From NCBI GenBank assembly GCA_964035545.1, contig CAXIUT010000103.1:248001-312000 (forward strand): a DNA stretch of 64,000 nucleotides. The letters run 5' to 3'. The notes under the pieces are model-generated. The model was not told where the DNA came from. It did no database searches and saw only the letters and a list, made by a program, of their open reading frames with translations. Positions 24,185 through 37,632 of the stretch are shown here, piece by piece. The stretch comes from Bugula neritina (lineage: Eukaryota; Bryozoa; Gymnolaemata; Cheilostomatida; Bugulidae). Both the position numbers and the translations under genes were made by a program. How positions within the stretch are numbered: the stretch's first letter is position 1; each line of letters opens with the position of its first letter.

Positions 24185-25526
24185 CACAGTGTTATATTTT
24201 GCTAGAGCAATAACTAATTTTAGATGCCTTTGCAAACATATGAGAAATAACTGAGTCATTCTATGAAAAGAGGTGTTTGCAGCACTTGTCCACTTTTGAT
24301 TTACACGCGGCATGGAAACTTTTGTAGTTTTAAATAGTATCTCCAAACTCATCACTTGCATGCGTTTAGATATTTGATGAAAATTTTTATGCATAACTTG
24401 ATGCCTGCTTCAAAGACACCAGTGCTTAGTTACTGTGTTAAATGTATTGGCACGTTGCCATGAGATATTTGGTAATATTCCGCATCACAACAAACTCTTC
24501 AGATAGTTAAGAAAATCAGTCTAGAAAGTTAATGAAATAAACCTACCAGAGAGAGTAAGCCAGATGTAACAAGTAGATCCAAAACAAGTTGATTAACAAT
24601 TGAAGTTGAAATCTCCATGTAGTCAACACTTTAGTCCTAATGTCAAATGCAAACGTCTGCAACCAAACTGTGTAGACTTCATGAGCTGGTTAGCTGACAG
24701 GACTCATTAAAGTTCTTGACTCTTGTGTGTATAGTGATGCCCATCTTGAACCAGAGAGGGCTGACTGAAGACTGCTACTTTGTGAAAATTGACAATGCAT
24801 ATTATTATTATTCATTGTTGAGATTCACGACTGCCATACACAATGATAAAATATTCATTGTTGGTACTACTGAGTAGAATAAAATATAATATAATATTAT
24901 TTTCTGGACAGATAAATAATATCAAATGCATATTATAACTTACCATAAATCTACAGTGCTTCACATCTTCACCTTTTTCTGCAATGTTATTTCTTTGCAG
25001 TTAGAAGTACTAGCTGAATATACGACTATGAAACAAAACCCTTCAATTTCATTGCACCAGCACCAGTTGCAAGATAGGTGTGTTGGGAGTTATCTTTCCC
25101 AAAATTTTGTTCTTGGTGTTTATACGAAGCAGACACAGGCTAATATTAGTTTTGTAATTTGCAAGAGTTTTTCTGTCTGATTGTCCATCAGCAAAAGTTT
25201 TCGCCTTGCAGTTATTATGGAAATACCAGTGATGCTCGAAGACCTGTGCATTGTACACCTGCCTTTACTATTGAATTTAGATGTTTTATTTTCCCATATC
25301 CCCTCTCCTGCCCCCTGCCCCCTCTAACAACCAGCAATCCTGACTCATGTGAGTTGTGTTATTGTTCTAGAGTTGGCCCATGGGCCTACAGTATACGATT
25401 TGAAGCTTTATAGTTTACAGGCAGTGGAGATGAGTCACTGCTGAAACCCATGTTATTAGTAGACTATATTGCTCTTCAATCATCAGTTTTCATATTAAAA
25501 GAGAAAGCTCATCTGCAGCGCCATTT
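24185..25526 (+). repeat. Satellite unit 19, head a, tail P (1,342 bp)
   Basis: A consensus-like aP unit with CCATGAGAT. Confidence 0.95.
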
Positions 25527-26871
25527 CACAGTGTTATATTTTGCTAGAGCAATAACTAATTTTAGATGCCTTTGCAAACATATGAGAAATAACTGAGTCA
25601 TTCTATGAAAAGAGGTGTTTGCAGCACTTGTCGACTTTTGATTTACACGCGGCATGGAAACTTTTGTAGTTTTAAATAATATCTCCAAACTCATCACTTG
25701 CATGTGTTTAGATACTTGATGAAAATTTTTATGCATAACTTGATGCCTGCTTCAAAGACACCAGTGCTTAGTTACTGTGTTAAATGTATTGGCACGTTGC
25801 CATGAGATATTTGGTAATATTTCGCATCACAACAAACTCTTCAGAAAGTTAAGAAAATCAGTCTAGAAAGTTAATGAAATAAACCTACCAGAGAGAGTAA
25901 GCCAGATGTAACAAGTAGATCCAAAACAAGTTGATTAACAATTGAAGTTGAAATCTCCATGTAGTCAACACTTTAGTCCTAATGTCAAATGCAAACGTCT
26001 GCAACCAAACTGTGTAGACTTCATGAGCTGGTTAGCTGACAGGACTCATTAAAGTTCTTGACTCTTGTGTGTATAGTGATGCCCATCTTGAACCAGAGAA
26101 GGCTGACTGAAGACTGCTACTTTGTGAAAATTGACAATGCATATTATTATTATTCATTGTTGAGATTCACGACTGCCATACACAATGATAAAATATTCAT
26201 TGTTGGTACTACTGAGTAGAATAAAATATAATATAATATTATTTTCTGGACAGATAAATAATATCAAATGCATATTATAACTTACCATAAATCTACAGTG
26301 CTTCACATCTTCACCTTTTTCTGCAATGTTATTTCTTTGCAGTTAGAAGTACTAGCTGAATATACGACTATGAAACAAAACCCTTCAATTTCATTGCACC
26401 AGCACCAGTTGCAAGATAGGTGTGTTGGGAGTTATCTTTCCCAAAATTTTGTTCTTGGTGTTTATACGAAGCAGACACAGGCTAATATTAGTTTTGTAAT
26501 TTGCAAGAGTTTTTCTGTCTGATTGTCCATCAGCAAAAGTTTTCGCCTTGCAGTTATTATGGAAATACCAGTGATGCTGGAAGACCTTTGCATTGTACAC
26601 CCGCTTTTACTATTGAATTTAGATGTTTCATTTTCCCATCCCATCTCCTGCCCCCCCCCCTGTCCCCTCTAACAACCAGCAATCCTGACTCATGTGAATT
26701 GTGTTATTGTTCTAGAGTTGGCCCATGGGCCTACAGTATACGATTTGAAGCTTTATAGTTTACAGGCAGTGGAGATGAGTCACTGCTGAAACCCATTTTA
26801 TTAGTAGACTATATTGCTCTTCAATCATCAGTTTTCATATTAAAAGAGAAAGCTCATCTGCAGCGCCATTT
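25527..26871 (+). repeat. Satellite unit 20, head b, tail Q with C10 (1,345 bp)
   Basis: A standard bQ unit with C10 at 26651-26660. It is the last unit of the regular dimer block. Confidence 0.95.
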
Positions 26872-28215
26872 CACAGTGTTATATTTTGCTAGAGCAATAA
26901 CTAATTTTAGATGCCTTTGCAAACATATGAGAAATAACTGAGTCATTCTATGAAAAGAGGTGTTTGCAGCACTTGTCCACTTTTGATTTACACGCGGCAT
27001 GGAAACTTTTGTAGTTTTAAATAGTATCTCCAAACTCATCACTTGCATGCGTTTAGATATTTGATGAAAATTTTTATGCATAACTTGATGCCTGCTTCAA
27101 AGACACCAGTGCTTAATTACTGTGTTAACTGTATTGGCACGTTGCCATGAGATATTTGGTAATATTTCGCATCACAACAAACTCTTCAGAAAGTTAAGAA
27201 AATCAGTATAGAAAGTTAATGAAATAAACCTACCAGAGAGAGTAAGCCAGATGTAACAAGTAGATCCAAAACAAGTTGATTAACAATTGAAGTTGAAATC
27301 TCCATGTAGTCAACACTTTAGTCCTAATGTCAAATGCAAACGTCTGCAACCAAACTGTGTAGACTTCATGAGCTGGTTAGCTGACAGGACTCATTAAAGT
27401 TCTTGACTCTTGTGTGTATAGTGATGCCCATCTTGAACCAGAGAAGGCTGACTGAAGACTGCTACTTTGTGAAAATTGACAATGCATATTATTATTATTC
27501 ATTGTTGAGATTCACGACTGCCATACACAATGATAAAATATTCATTGTTGGTACTACTGAGTAGAATAAAATATAATATAATATTATTTTCTGGACAGAT
27601 AAATAATATCAAATGCATATTATAACTTACCATAAATCTACAGTGCTTCACATCTTCACCTTTTTCTGCAATGTTATTTCTTTGCAGTTAGAAGTACTAG
27701 CTGAATATACGACTATGAAACAAAACCCTTCAATTTCATTGCACCAGCACCAGTTGCAAGATAGGTGTGTTGGGAGTTATCTTTCCCAAAATTTTGTTCT
27801 TGGTGTTTATACGAAGCAGACACAGGCTAATATTAGTTTTGTAATTTGCAAAAGTTTTTCTGTCTGATTGTCCATCAGCAAAAGTTTGCGCCTTGCAGTT
27901 ATTATGGAAATACCAGTGATGCTGGAAGACCTTTGCATTGTACACCCGCTTTTACTATTGAATTTAGATGTTTCATTTTCCCATCCCATCTCCTGCCCCC
28001 CCCCTGTCCCCTCTAACAACCAGCAATCCTGACTCATGTGAATTGTGTTATTGTTCTAGAGTTGGCCCATGGGCCTACAGTATACGATTTGAAGCTTTAT
28101 AGTTTACAGGCAGTGGAGATGAGTCACTGCTGAAACCCATTTTATTAGTAGACTATATTGCTCTTCAATCATCAGTTTTCATATTAAAAGAGAAAGCTCA
28201 TCTGCAGCGCCATTT
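26872..28215 (+). repeat. Satellite unit 21, a|c chimera with Q tail, C9 (1,344 bp)
   Basis: The head is a-type to GCATAAC (about 27081). It then switches to c-type (GCTTAATT, GTTAACTG, CAGTATAG) within about 32 bp. The tail has GCAAAAG, TTTGCGCC and C9 at 27996-28004. Confidence 0.93.
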
Positions 28216-29562
28216 CACAGTGTTATATTTTGCTAGAGCAATAACTAATTTTAGATGCCTTTGCAAACATATGAGAAATAACTGAGTCATTCTATGAAAA
28301 GAGGTGTTTGCAGCACTTGTCGACTTTTGATTTACACGCGGCATGGAAACTTTTGTAGTTTTAAATAATATCTCCAAACTCATCACTTGCATGTGTTTAG
28401 ATACTTGATGAAAATTTTTATGCATAACTTGATGCCTGCTTCAAAGACACCAGTGCTTAGTTACTGTGTTAAATGTATTGGCACGTTGCCATGAGATATT
28501 TGGTAATATTTCGCATCACAACAAACTCTTCAGAAAGTTAAGAAAATCAGTCTAGAAAGTTAATGAAATAAACCTACCAGAGAGAGTAAGCCAGATGTAA
28601 CAAGTAGATCCAAAACAAGTTGATTAACAATTGAAGTTGAAATCTCCATGTAGTCAACACTTTAGTCCTAATGTCAAATGCAAACGTCTGCAACCAAACT
28701 GTGTAGACTTCATGAGCTGGTTAGCTGACAGGACTCATTAAAGTTCTTGACTCTTGTGTGTATAGTGATGCCCATCTTGAACCAGAGAAGGCTGACTGAA
28801 GACTGCTACTTTGTGAAAATTGACAATGCATATTATTATTATTCATTGTTGAGATTCACGACTGCCATACACAATGATAAAATATTCATTGTTGGTACTA
28901 CTGAGTAGAATAAAATATAATATAATATTATTTTCTGGACAGATAAATAATATCAAATGCATATTATAACTTACCATAAATCTACAGTGCTTCACATCTT
29001 CACCTTTTTCTGCAATGTTATTTCTTTGCAGTTAGAAGTACTAGCTGAATATACGACTATGAAACAAAACCCTTCAATTTCATTGCACCAGCACCAGTTG
29101 CAAGATAGGTGTGTTGGGAGTTATCTTTCCCAAAATTTTGTTCTTGGTGTTTATACGAAGCAGACACAGGCTAATATTAGTTTTGTAATTTGCAAAAGTT
29201 TTTCTGTCTGATTGTCCATCAGCAAAAGTTTTCGCCTTGCAGTTATTATGGAAATACCAGTGATGCTGGAAGACCTTTGCATTGTACACCCGCTTTTACT
29301 ATTGAATTTAGATGTTTCATTTTCCCATCCCATCTCCTGCCCCCCCCCCCCTGTCCCCTCTAACAACCAGCAATCCTGACTCATGTGAATTGTGTTATTG
29401 TTCTAGAGTTGGCCCATGGGCCTACAGTATACGATTTGAAGCTTTATAGTTTACAGGCAGTGGAGATGAGTCACTGCTGAAACCCATTTTATTAGTAGAC
29501 TATATTGCTCTTCAATCATCAGTTTTCATATTAAAAGAGAAAGCTCATCTGCAGCGCCATTT
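28216..29562 (+). repeat. Satellite unit 22, head b, tail Q with C12 (1,347 bp)
   Basis: The head has the SalI site. The tail has GCAAAAG and TTTTCGCC. The C run at 29340-29351 is 12 bases. Confidence 0.95.
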
Positions 29563-30907
29563 CACAGTGTTATATTTTGCTAGAGCAATAACTAATTTTA
29601 GATGCCTTTGCAAACATATGAGAAATAAATGAGTCAGTCTATGAAAAGAGGTGTTTGCAGCAATTGTCCACTTTTGATTTACACGCGGCATGGAAACTTT
29701 TGTAGTTTTAAATAATACCTCCAAACTCATCACTTGCATGTGTTTAGATACCTGATAAATTATTTTATGCAAAACTTGATGCCTGCTTCAAAGACACCAG
29801 TGCTTAATTACTGTGTTAACTGTATTGGCACGTTGCCATGAGATATTTGGTAATATTTCGCATCACAACAAACTCTTCAGAAAGTTAAGAAAATCAGTAT
29901 AGAAAGTTAATGAAATAAACCTACCAGAGAGAGTAAGCCAGATGTAACAAGTAGATCCAAAACAAGTTGATTAACAATTGAAGTTGAAATCTCCATGTAG
30001 TCAACACTTTAGTCCTAATGTCAAATGCAAACGTCTGCAACCAAACTGTGTAGACTTCATGAGCTGGTTAGCTGACAGGACTCATTAAAGTTCTTGACTC
30101 TTGTGTGTATAGTGATGCCCATCTTGAACCAGAGAAGGCTGACTGAAGACTGCTACTTTGTGAAAATTGACAATGCATATTATTATTATTCATTGTTGAG
30201 ATTCACGACTGCCATACACAATGATAAAATATTCATTGTTGGTACTACTGAGTAGAATAAAATATAATATAATATTATTTTCTGGACAGATAAATAATAT
30301 CAAATGCATATTATAACTTACCATAAATCTACAGTGCTTCACATCTTCACCTTTTTCTGCAATGTTATTTCTTTGCAGTTAGAAGTACTAGCTGAATATA
30401 CGACTATGAAACAAAACCCTTCAATTTCATTGCACCAGCACCAGTTGCAAGATAGGTGTGTTGGGAGTTATCTTTCCCAAAATTTTGTTCTTGGTGTTTA
30501 TACGAAGCAGACACAGGCTAATATTAGTTTTGTAATTTGCAAAAGTTTTTCTGTCTGATTGTCCATCAGCAAAAGTTTTCGCCTTGCAGTTATTATGGAA
30601 ATACCAGTGATGCTGGAAGACCTTTGCATTGTACACCCGCTTTTACTATTGAATTTAGATGTTTCATTTTCCCATCCCATCTCCTGCCCCCCCCCCTGTC
30701 CCCTCTAACAACCAGCAATCCTGACTCATGTGAATTGTGTTATTGTTCTAGAGTTGGCCCATGGGCCTACAGTATACGATTTGAAGCTTTATAGTTTACA
30801 GGCAGTGGAGATGAGTCACTGCTGAAACCCATTTTATTAGTAGACTATATTGCTCTTCAATCATCAGTTTTCATATTAAAAGAGAAAGCTCATCTGCAGC
30901 GCCATTT
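29563..30907 (+). repeat. Satellite unit 23, head c, tail Q with C10 (1,345 bp)
   Basis: A c-type head and middle (CAGTATAG) with C10 at 30687-30696. Counterpart of unit 27. Confidence 0.95.
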
Positions 30908-32249
30908 CACAGTGTTATATTTTGCTAGAGCAATAACTAATTTTAGATGCCTTTGCAAACATATGAGAAATAACTGAGTCATTCTATGAAAAGAGGTGTT
31001 TGCAGCACTTGTCCACTTTTGATTTACACGCGGCATGGAAACTTTTGTAGTTTTAAATAGTATCTCCAAACTCATCACTTGCATGCGTTTAGATATTTGA
31101 TGAAAATTTTTATGCATAACTTGATGCCTGCTTCAAAGACACCAGTGCTTAATTACTGTGTTAACTGTATTGGCACGTTGCCATGAGATATTTGGTAATA
31201 TTTCGCATCACAACAAACTCTTCAGAAAGTTAAGAAAATCAGTATAGAAAGTTAATGAAATAAACCTACCAGAGAGAGTAAGCCAGATGTAACAAGTAGA
31301 TCCAAAACAAGTTGATTAACAATTGAAGTTGAAATCTCCATGTAGTCAACACTTTAGTCCTAATGTCAAATGCAAACGTCTGCAACCAAACTGTGTAGAC
31401 TTCATGAGCTGGTTAGCTGACAGGACTCATTAAAGTTCTTAATTCTTGTGTGTATAGTGATGCCCATCTTGTACTAGAGAGGGCTGACTGAAGACTGCTA
31501 TTTTGTGAAAATTGACAATGCACATTATTATTATTCATTGTTGAGATTCACGACTGCCATAAACAATGATAAAATATTCATTGTTGGTACTAGTGAGTAG
31601 AATAAAATATAATATAATATTGTTTTCTGGACAGATAAGTAATATCAAATGCATATTATAACTTACCATAAATCTACAGTGCTTCACATCTTCACCTTTT
31701 TCTGCAATGTTATTTCTTTGCAGTTAGAAGTACTAGCTGAATATATGACTATGAAACATAACCCTTCAATTTCATTGCACCAGCACCAGTTGCAAGATAG
31801 GTGTGTTGGGAGTTATCTTTCCCAAAATTTTGTTCTTGGTGTTTATACGAAGCAGACACAGGCTAATATTAGTTTGGTTATTTGCAAGAGTTTTTCTGTC
31901 TGATTGTCCATCAGCAAAAGTTTGCGCCTTGCAGTTATTATGGAAATACCAGTGATGCTGGAAGACCTGTGCATTGTACACCTGCCTTTACTATTGAATT
32001 TAGATGTTTTATTTTCCCATATCCCCTCTCCTGCCCCCTGCCCCCTCTAACAACCAGCAATCCTGACTCATGTGAATTGTGTTATTGTTCTAGAGTTGGC
32101 CCATGGGCCTACAGTATACGATTTGAAGCTTTATAGTTTACAGGCAGTGGAGATGAGTCACTGCTGAAACCCATTTTATTAGTAGACTATATTGCTCTTC
32201 AATCATCAGTTTTCATATTAAAAGAGAAAGCTCATCTGCAGCGCCATTT
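30908..32249 (+). repeat. Satellite unit 24, a|c chimera with variant middle and P tail (1,342 bp)
   Basis: The a head switches to c at the same short interval as in unit 21 (between about 31117 and 31150). The middle carries CTTAATTC, TTGTACTAG, TACTAGTGAG and GATAAGTAAT. The tail has ATATATGACT, AGTTTGGTTATT, TTTGCGCC and a P tract. The same tail recurs in unit 29. Confidence 0.93.
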
Positions 32250-33593
32250 CACAGTGTTATATTTTGCTAGAGCAATAACTAATTTTAGATGCCTTTGCAA
32301 ACATATGAGAAATAACTGAGTCATTCTATGAAAAGAGGTGTTTGCAGCACTTGTCGACTTTTGATTTACACGCGGCATGGAAACTTTTGTAGTTTTAAAT
32401 AATATCTCCAAACTCATCACTTGCATGTGTTTAGATACTTGATGAAAATTTTTATGCATAACTTGATGCCTGCTTCAAAGACACCAGTGCTTAGTTACTG
32501 TGTTAAATGTATTGGCACGTTGCCATGAGATATTTGGTAATATTTCGCATCACAACAAACTCTTCAGAAAGTTAAGAAAATCAGTCTAGAAAGTTAATGA
32601 AATAAACCTACCAGAGAGAGTAAGCCAGATGTAACAAGTAGATCCAAAACAAGTTGATTAACAATTGAAGTTGAAATCTCCATGTAGTCAACACTTTAGT
32701 CCTAATGTCAAATGCAAACGTCTGCAACCAAACTGTGTAGACTTCATGAGCTGGTTAGCTGACAGGACTCATTAAAGTTCTTGACTCTTGTGTGTATAGT
32801 GATGCCCATCTTGAACCAGAGAAGGCTGACTGAAGACTGCTACTTTGTGAAAATTGACAATGCATATTATTATTATTCATTGTTGAGATTCACGACTGCC
32901 ATACACAATGATAAAATATTCATTGTTGGTACTACTGAGTAGAATAAAATATAATATAATATTATTTTCTGGACAGATAAATAATATCAAATGCATATTA
33001 TAACTTACCATAAATCTACAGTGCTTCACATCTTCACCTTTTTCTGCAATGTTATTTCTTTGCAGTTAGAAGTACTAGCTGAATATACGACTATGAAACA
33101 AAACCCTTCAATTTCATTGCACCAGCACCAGTTGCAAGATAGGTGTGTTGGGAGTTATCTTTCCCAAAATTTTGTTCTTGGTGTTTATACGAAGCAGACA
33201 CAGGCTAATATTAGTTTTGTAATTTGCAAAAGTTTTTCTGTCTGATTGTCCATCAGCAAAAGTTTGCGCCTTGCAGTTATTATGGAAATACCAGTGATGC
33301 TGGAAGACCTTTGCATTGTACACCCGCTTTTACTATTGAATTTAGATGTTTCATTTTCCCATCCCATCTCCTGCCCCCCCCCTGTCCCCTCTAACAACCA
33401 GCAATCCTGACTCATGTGAATTGTGTTATTGTTCTAGAGTTGGCCCATGGGCCTACAGTATACGATTTGAAGCTTTATAGTTTACAGGCAGTGGAGATGA
33501 GTCACTGCTGAAACCCATTTTATTAGTAGACTATATTGCTCTTCAATCATCAGTTTTCATATTAAAAGAGAAAGCTCATCTGCAGCGCCATTT
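32250..33593 (+). repeat. Satellite unit 25, head b, tail Q with C9 (1,344 bp)
   Basis: The SalI head is joined to the GCAAAAG/TTTGCGCC tail of unit 21. C9 is at 33374-33382. Confidence 0.95.
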
Positions 33594-34941
33594 CACAGTG
33601 TTATATTTTGCTAGAGCAATAACTAATTTTAGATGCCTTTGCAAACATATGAGAAATAACTGAGTCATTCTATGAAAAGAGGTGTTTGCAGCACTTGTCG
33701 ACTTTTGATTTACACGCGGCATGGAAACTTTTGTAGTTTTAAATAATATCTCCAAACTCATCACTTGCATGTGTTTAGATACTTGATGAAAATTTTTATG
33801 CATAACTTGATGCCTGCTTCAAAGACACCAGTGCTTAGTTACTGTGTTAAATGTATTGGCACGTTGCCATGAGATATTTGGTAATATTTCGCATCACAAC
33901 AAACTCTTCAGAAAGTTAAGAAAATCAGTCTAGAAAGTTAATGAAATAAACCTACCAGAGAGAGTAAGCCAGATGTAACAAGTAGATCCAAAACAAGTTG
34001 ATTAACAATTGAAGTTGAAATCTCCATGTAGTCAACACTTTAGTCCTAATGTCAAATGCAAACGTCTGCAACCAAACTGTGTAGACTTCATGAGCTGGTT
34101 AGCTGACAGGACTCATTAAAGTTCTTGACTCTTGTGTGTATAGTGATGCCCATCTTGAACCAGAGAAGGCTGACTGAAGACTGCTACTTTGTGAAAATTG
34201 ACAATGCATATTATTATTATTCATTGTTGAGATTCACGACTGCCATACACAATGATAAAATATTCATTGTTGGTACTACTGAGTAGAATAAAATATAATA
34301 TAATATTATTTTCTGGACAGATAAATAATATCAAATGCATATTATAACTTACCATAAATCTACAGTGCTTCACATCTTCACCTTTTTCTGCAATGTTATT
34401 TCTTTGCAGTTAGAAGTACTAGCTGAATATACGACTATGAAACAAAACCCTTCAATTTCATTGCACCAGCACCAGTTGCAAGATAGGTGTGTTGGGAGTT
34501 ATCTTTCCCAAAATTTTGTTCTTGGTGTTTATACGAAGCAGACACAGGCTAATATTAGTTTTGTAATTTGCAAAAGTTTTTCTGTCTGATTGTCCATCAG
34601 CAAAAGTTTTCGCCTTGCAGTTATTATGGAAATACCAGTGATGCTGGAAGACCTTTGCATTGTACACCCGCTTTTACTATTGAATTTAGATGTTTCATTT
34701 TCCCATCCCATCTCCTGCCCCCCCCCCCCCTGTCCCCTCTAACAACCAGCAATCCTGACTCATGTGAATTGTGTTATTGTTCTAGAGTTGGCCCATGGGC
34801 CTACAGTATACGATTTGAAGCTTTATAGTTTACAGGCAGTGGAGATGAGTCACTGCTGAAACCCATTTTATTAGTAGACTATATTGCTCTTCAATCATCA
34901 GTTTTCATATTAAAAGAGAAAGCTCATCTGCAGCGCCATTT
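33594..34941 (+). repeat. Satellite unit 26, head b, tail Q with C13 (1,348 bp)
   Basis: Counterpart of unit 22, with the C run at 34718-34730 grown to 13. Confidence 0.95.
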
Positions 34942-36290
34942 CACAGTGTTATATTTTGCTAGAGCAATAACTAATTTTAGATGCCTTTGCAAACATATGA
35001 GAAATAAATGAGTCAGTCTATGAAAAGAGGTGTTTGCAGCAATTGTCCACTTTTGATTTACACGCGGCATGGAAACTTTTGTAGTTTTAAATAATACCTC
35101 CAAACTCATCACTTGCATGTGTTTAGATACCTGATAAATTATTTTATGCAAAACTTGATGCCTGCTTCAAAGACACCAGTGCTTAATTACTGTGTTAACT
35201 GTATTGGCACGTTGCCATGAGATATTTGGTAATATTTCGCATCACAACAAACTCTTCAGAAAGTTAAGAAAATCAGTATAGAAAGTTAATGAAATAAACC
35301 TACCAGAGAGAGTAAGCCAGATGTAACAAGTAGATCCAAAACAAGTTGATTAACAATTGAAGTTGAAATCTCCATGTAGTCAACACTTTAGTCCTAATGT
35401 CAAATGCAAACGTCTGCAACCAAACTGTGTAGACTTCATGAGCTGGTTAGCTGACAGGACTCATTAAAGTTCTTGACTCTTGTGTGTATAGTGATGCCCA
35501 TCTTGAACCAGAGAAGGCTGACTGAAGACTGCTACTTTGTGAAAATTGACAATGCATATTATTATTATTCATTGTTGAGATTCACGACTGCCATACACAA
35601 TGATAAAATATTCATTGTTGGTACTACTGAGTAGAATAAAATATAATATAATATTATTTTCTGGACAGATAAATAATATCAAATGCATATTATAACTTAC
35701 CATAAATCTACAGTGCTTCACATCTTCACCTTTTTCTGCAATGTTATTTCTTTGCAGTTAGAAGTACTAGCTGAATATACGACTATGAAACAAAACCCTT
35801 CAATTTCATTGCACCAGCACCAGTTGCAAGATAGGTGTGTTGGGAGTTATCTTTCCCAAAATTTTGTTCTTGGTGTTTATACGAAGCAGACACAGGCTAA
35901 TATTAGTTTTGTAATTTGCAAAAGTTTTTCTGTCTGATTGTCCATCAGCAAAAGTTTTCGCCTTGCAGTTATTATGGAAATACCAGTGATGCTGGAAGAC
36001 CTTTGCATTGTACACCCGCTTTTACTATTGAATTTAGATGTTTCATTTTCCCATCCCATCTCCTGCCCCCCCCCCCCCCTGTCCCCTCTAACAACCAGCA
36101 ATCCTGACTCATGTGAATTGTGTTATTGTTCTAGAGTTGGCCCATGGGCCTACAGTATACGATTTGAAGCTTTATAGTTTACAGGCAGTGGAGATGAGTC
36201 ACTGCTGAAACCCATTTTATTAGTAGACTATATTGCTCTTCAATCATCAGTTTTCATATTAAAAGAGAAAGCTCATCTGCAGCGCCATTT
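34942..36290 (+). repeat. Satellite unit 27, head c, tail Q with C14 (1,349 bp)
   Basis: Counterpart of unit 23, with the C run at 36066-36079 of 14 bases. It also closely resembles unit 2. Confidence 0.95.
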
Positions 36291-37632
36291 CACAGTGTTA
36301 TATTTTGCTAGAGCAATAACTAATTTTAGATGCCTTTGCAAACATATGAGAAATAACTGAGTCATTCTATGAAAAGAGGTGTTTGCAGCACTTGTCCACT
36401 TTTGATTTACACGCGGCATGGAAACTTTTGTAGTTTTAAATAGTATCTCCAAACTCATCACTTGCATGCGTTTAGATATTTGATGAAAATTTTTATGCAT
36501 AACTTGATGCCTGCTTCAAAGACACCAGTGCTTAGTTACTGTGTTAAATGTATTGGCACGTTGCCATGAAATATTTGGTAATATTCCGCATCACAACAAA
36601 CTCTTCAGATAGTTAAGAAAATCAGTCTAGAAAGTTAATGAAATAAACTTACCAGAGAGAGTAAGCCAGATGTAACAAGTAGATCCAAAACAAGTTGATT
36701 AACAATTGAAGTTGAAATCTCCATGTAGTCAACACTTTAGTCCTAATGTCAAATGCAAACGTCTGCAACCAAACTGTGTAGACTTCATGAGCTGGTTAGC
36801 TGACAGGACTCATTAAAGTTCTTGACTCTTGTGTGTATAGTGATGCCCATCTTGAACCAGAGAGGGCTGACTGAAGACTGCTACTTTGTGAAAATTGACA
36901 ATGCATATTATTATTATTCATTGTTGAGATTCACGACTGCCATACACAATGATAAAATATTCATTGTTGGTACTACTGAGTAGAATAAAATATAATATAA
37001 TATTATTTTCTGGACAGATAAATAATATCAAATGCATATTATAACTTACCATAAATCTACAGTGCTTCACATCTTCACCTTTTTCTGCAATGTTATTTCT
37101 TTGCAGTTAGAAGTACTAGCTGAATATACGACTATGAAACAAAACCCTTCAATTTCATTGCACCAGCACCAGTTGCAAGATAGGTGTGTTGGGAGTTATC
37201 TTTCCCAAAATTTTGTTCTTGGTGTTTATACGAAGCAGACACAGGCTAATATTAGTTTTGTAATTTGCAAGAGTTTTTCTGTCTGATTGTCCATCAGCAA
37301 AAGTTTTCGCCTTGCAGTTATTATGGAAATACCAGTGATGCTCGAAGACCTGTGCATTGTACACCTGCCTTTACTATTGAATTTAGATGTTTTATTTTCC
37401 CATATCCCCTCTCCTGCCCCCTGCCCCCTCTAACAACCAGCAATCCTGACTCATGTGAGTTGTGTTATTGTTCTAGAGTTGGCCCATGGGCCTACAGTAT
37501 ACGATTTGAAGCTTTATAGTTTACAGGCAGTGGAGATGAGTCACTGCTGAAACCCAATTTATTAGTAGACTATATTGCTCTTCAATCATCAGTTTTCATA
37601 TTAAAAGAGAAAGCTCATCTGCAGCGCCATTT
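36291..37632 (+). repeat. Satellite unit 28, head a, tail P (1,342 bp)
   Basis: It has CCATGAAAT, a private AAATAAACTT (T at 36650), and the end variant CCCAATTT (about 37556) otherwise seen before d heads. Confidence 0.95.

Larger units (their letters stand above)
18811..26871 (+). repeat. Higher-order dimer block: (aP + bQ) x 3, period 2,687 bp
   Basis: Units 15-20 form three consecutive aP-bQ dimers, with starts at 18811, 21498, 24185 and 26872, each 2,687 bp apart. All three Q tracts are C10. Minor markers separate the copies: CCATGAAAT replaces CCATGAGAT in units 15 and 17, and GTGAGTTG replaces GTGAATTG in unit 16. Confidence 0.93.
26872..30907 (+). repeat. Three-unit block (units 21-23), left copy of a ~5.38 kb four-unit repeat
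   Basis: The tail order Q(C9, TTTGCGCC), bQ, cQ seen here recurs in units 25-27 starting 5,378 bp later. Lengths of 4,036 and 4,041 bp differ only by C-tract lengths (9, 12, 10 against 9, 13, 14). The match starts after the TATAG/TCTAG difference near 27210 and runs into the a-type head of the next unit. Confidence 0.85.
32250..36290 (+). repeat. Three-unit block (units 25-27), right copy of the ~5.38 kb four-unit repeat
   Basis: This is the partner of units 21-23. It has the same order: a Q tail with C9 and TTTGCGCC, then a bQ unit with a long C run, then a c-head Q unit, then an a-type head. The C runs have expanded to 13 and 14, which accounts for the 5 bp length difference from the left copy. 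Confidence 0.85.
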
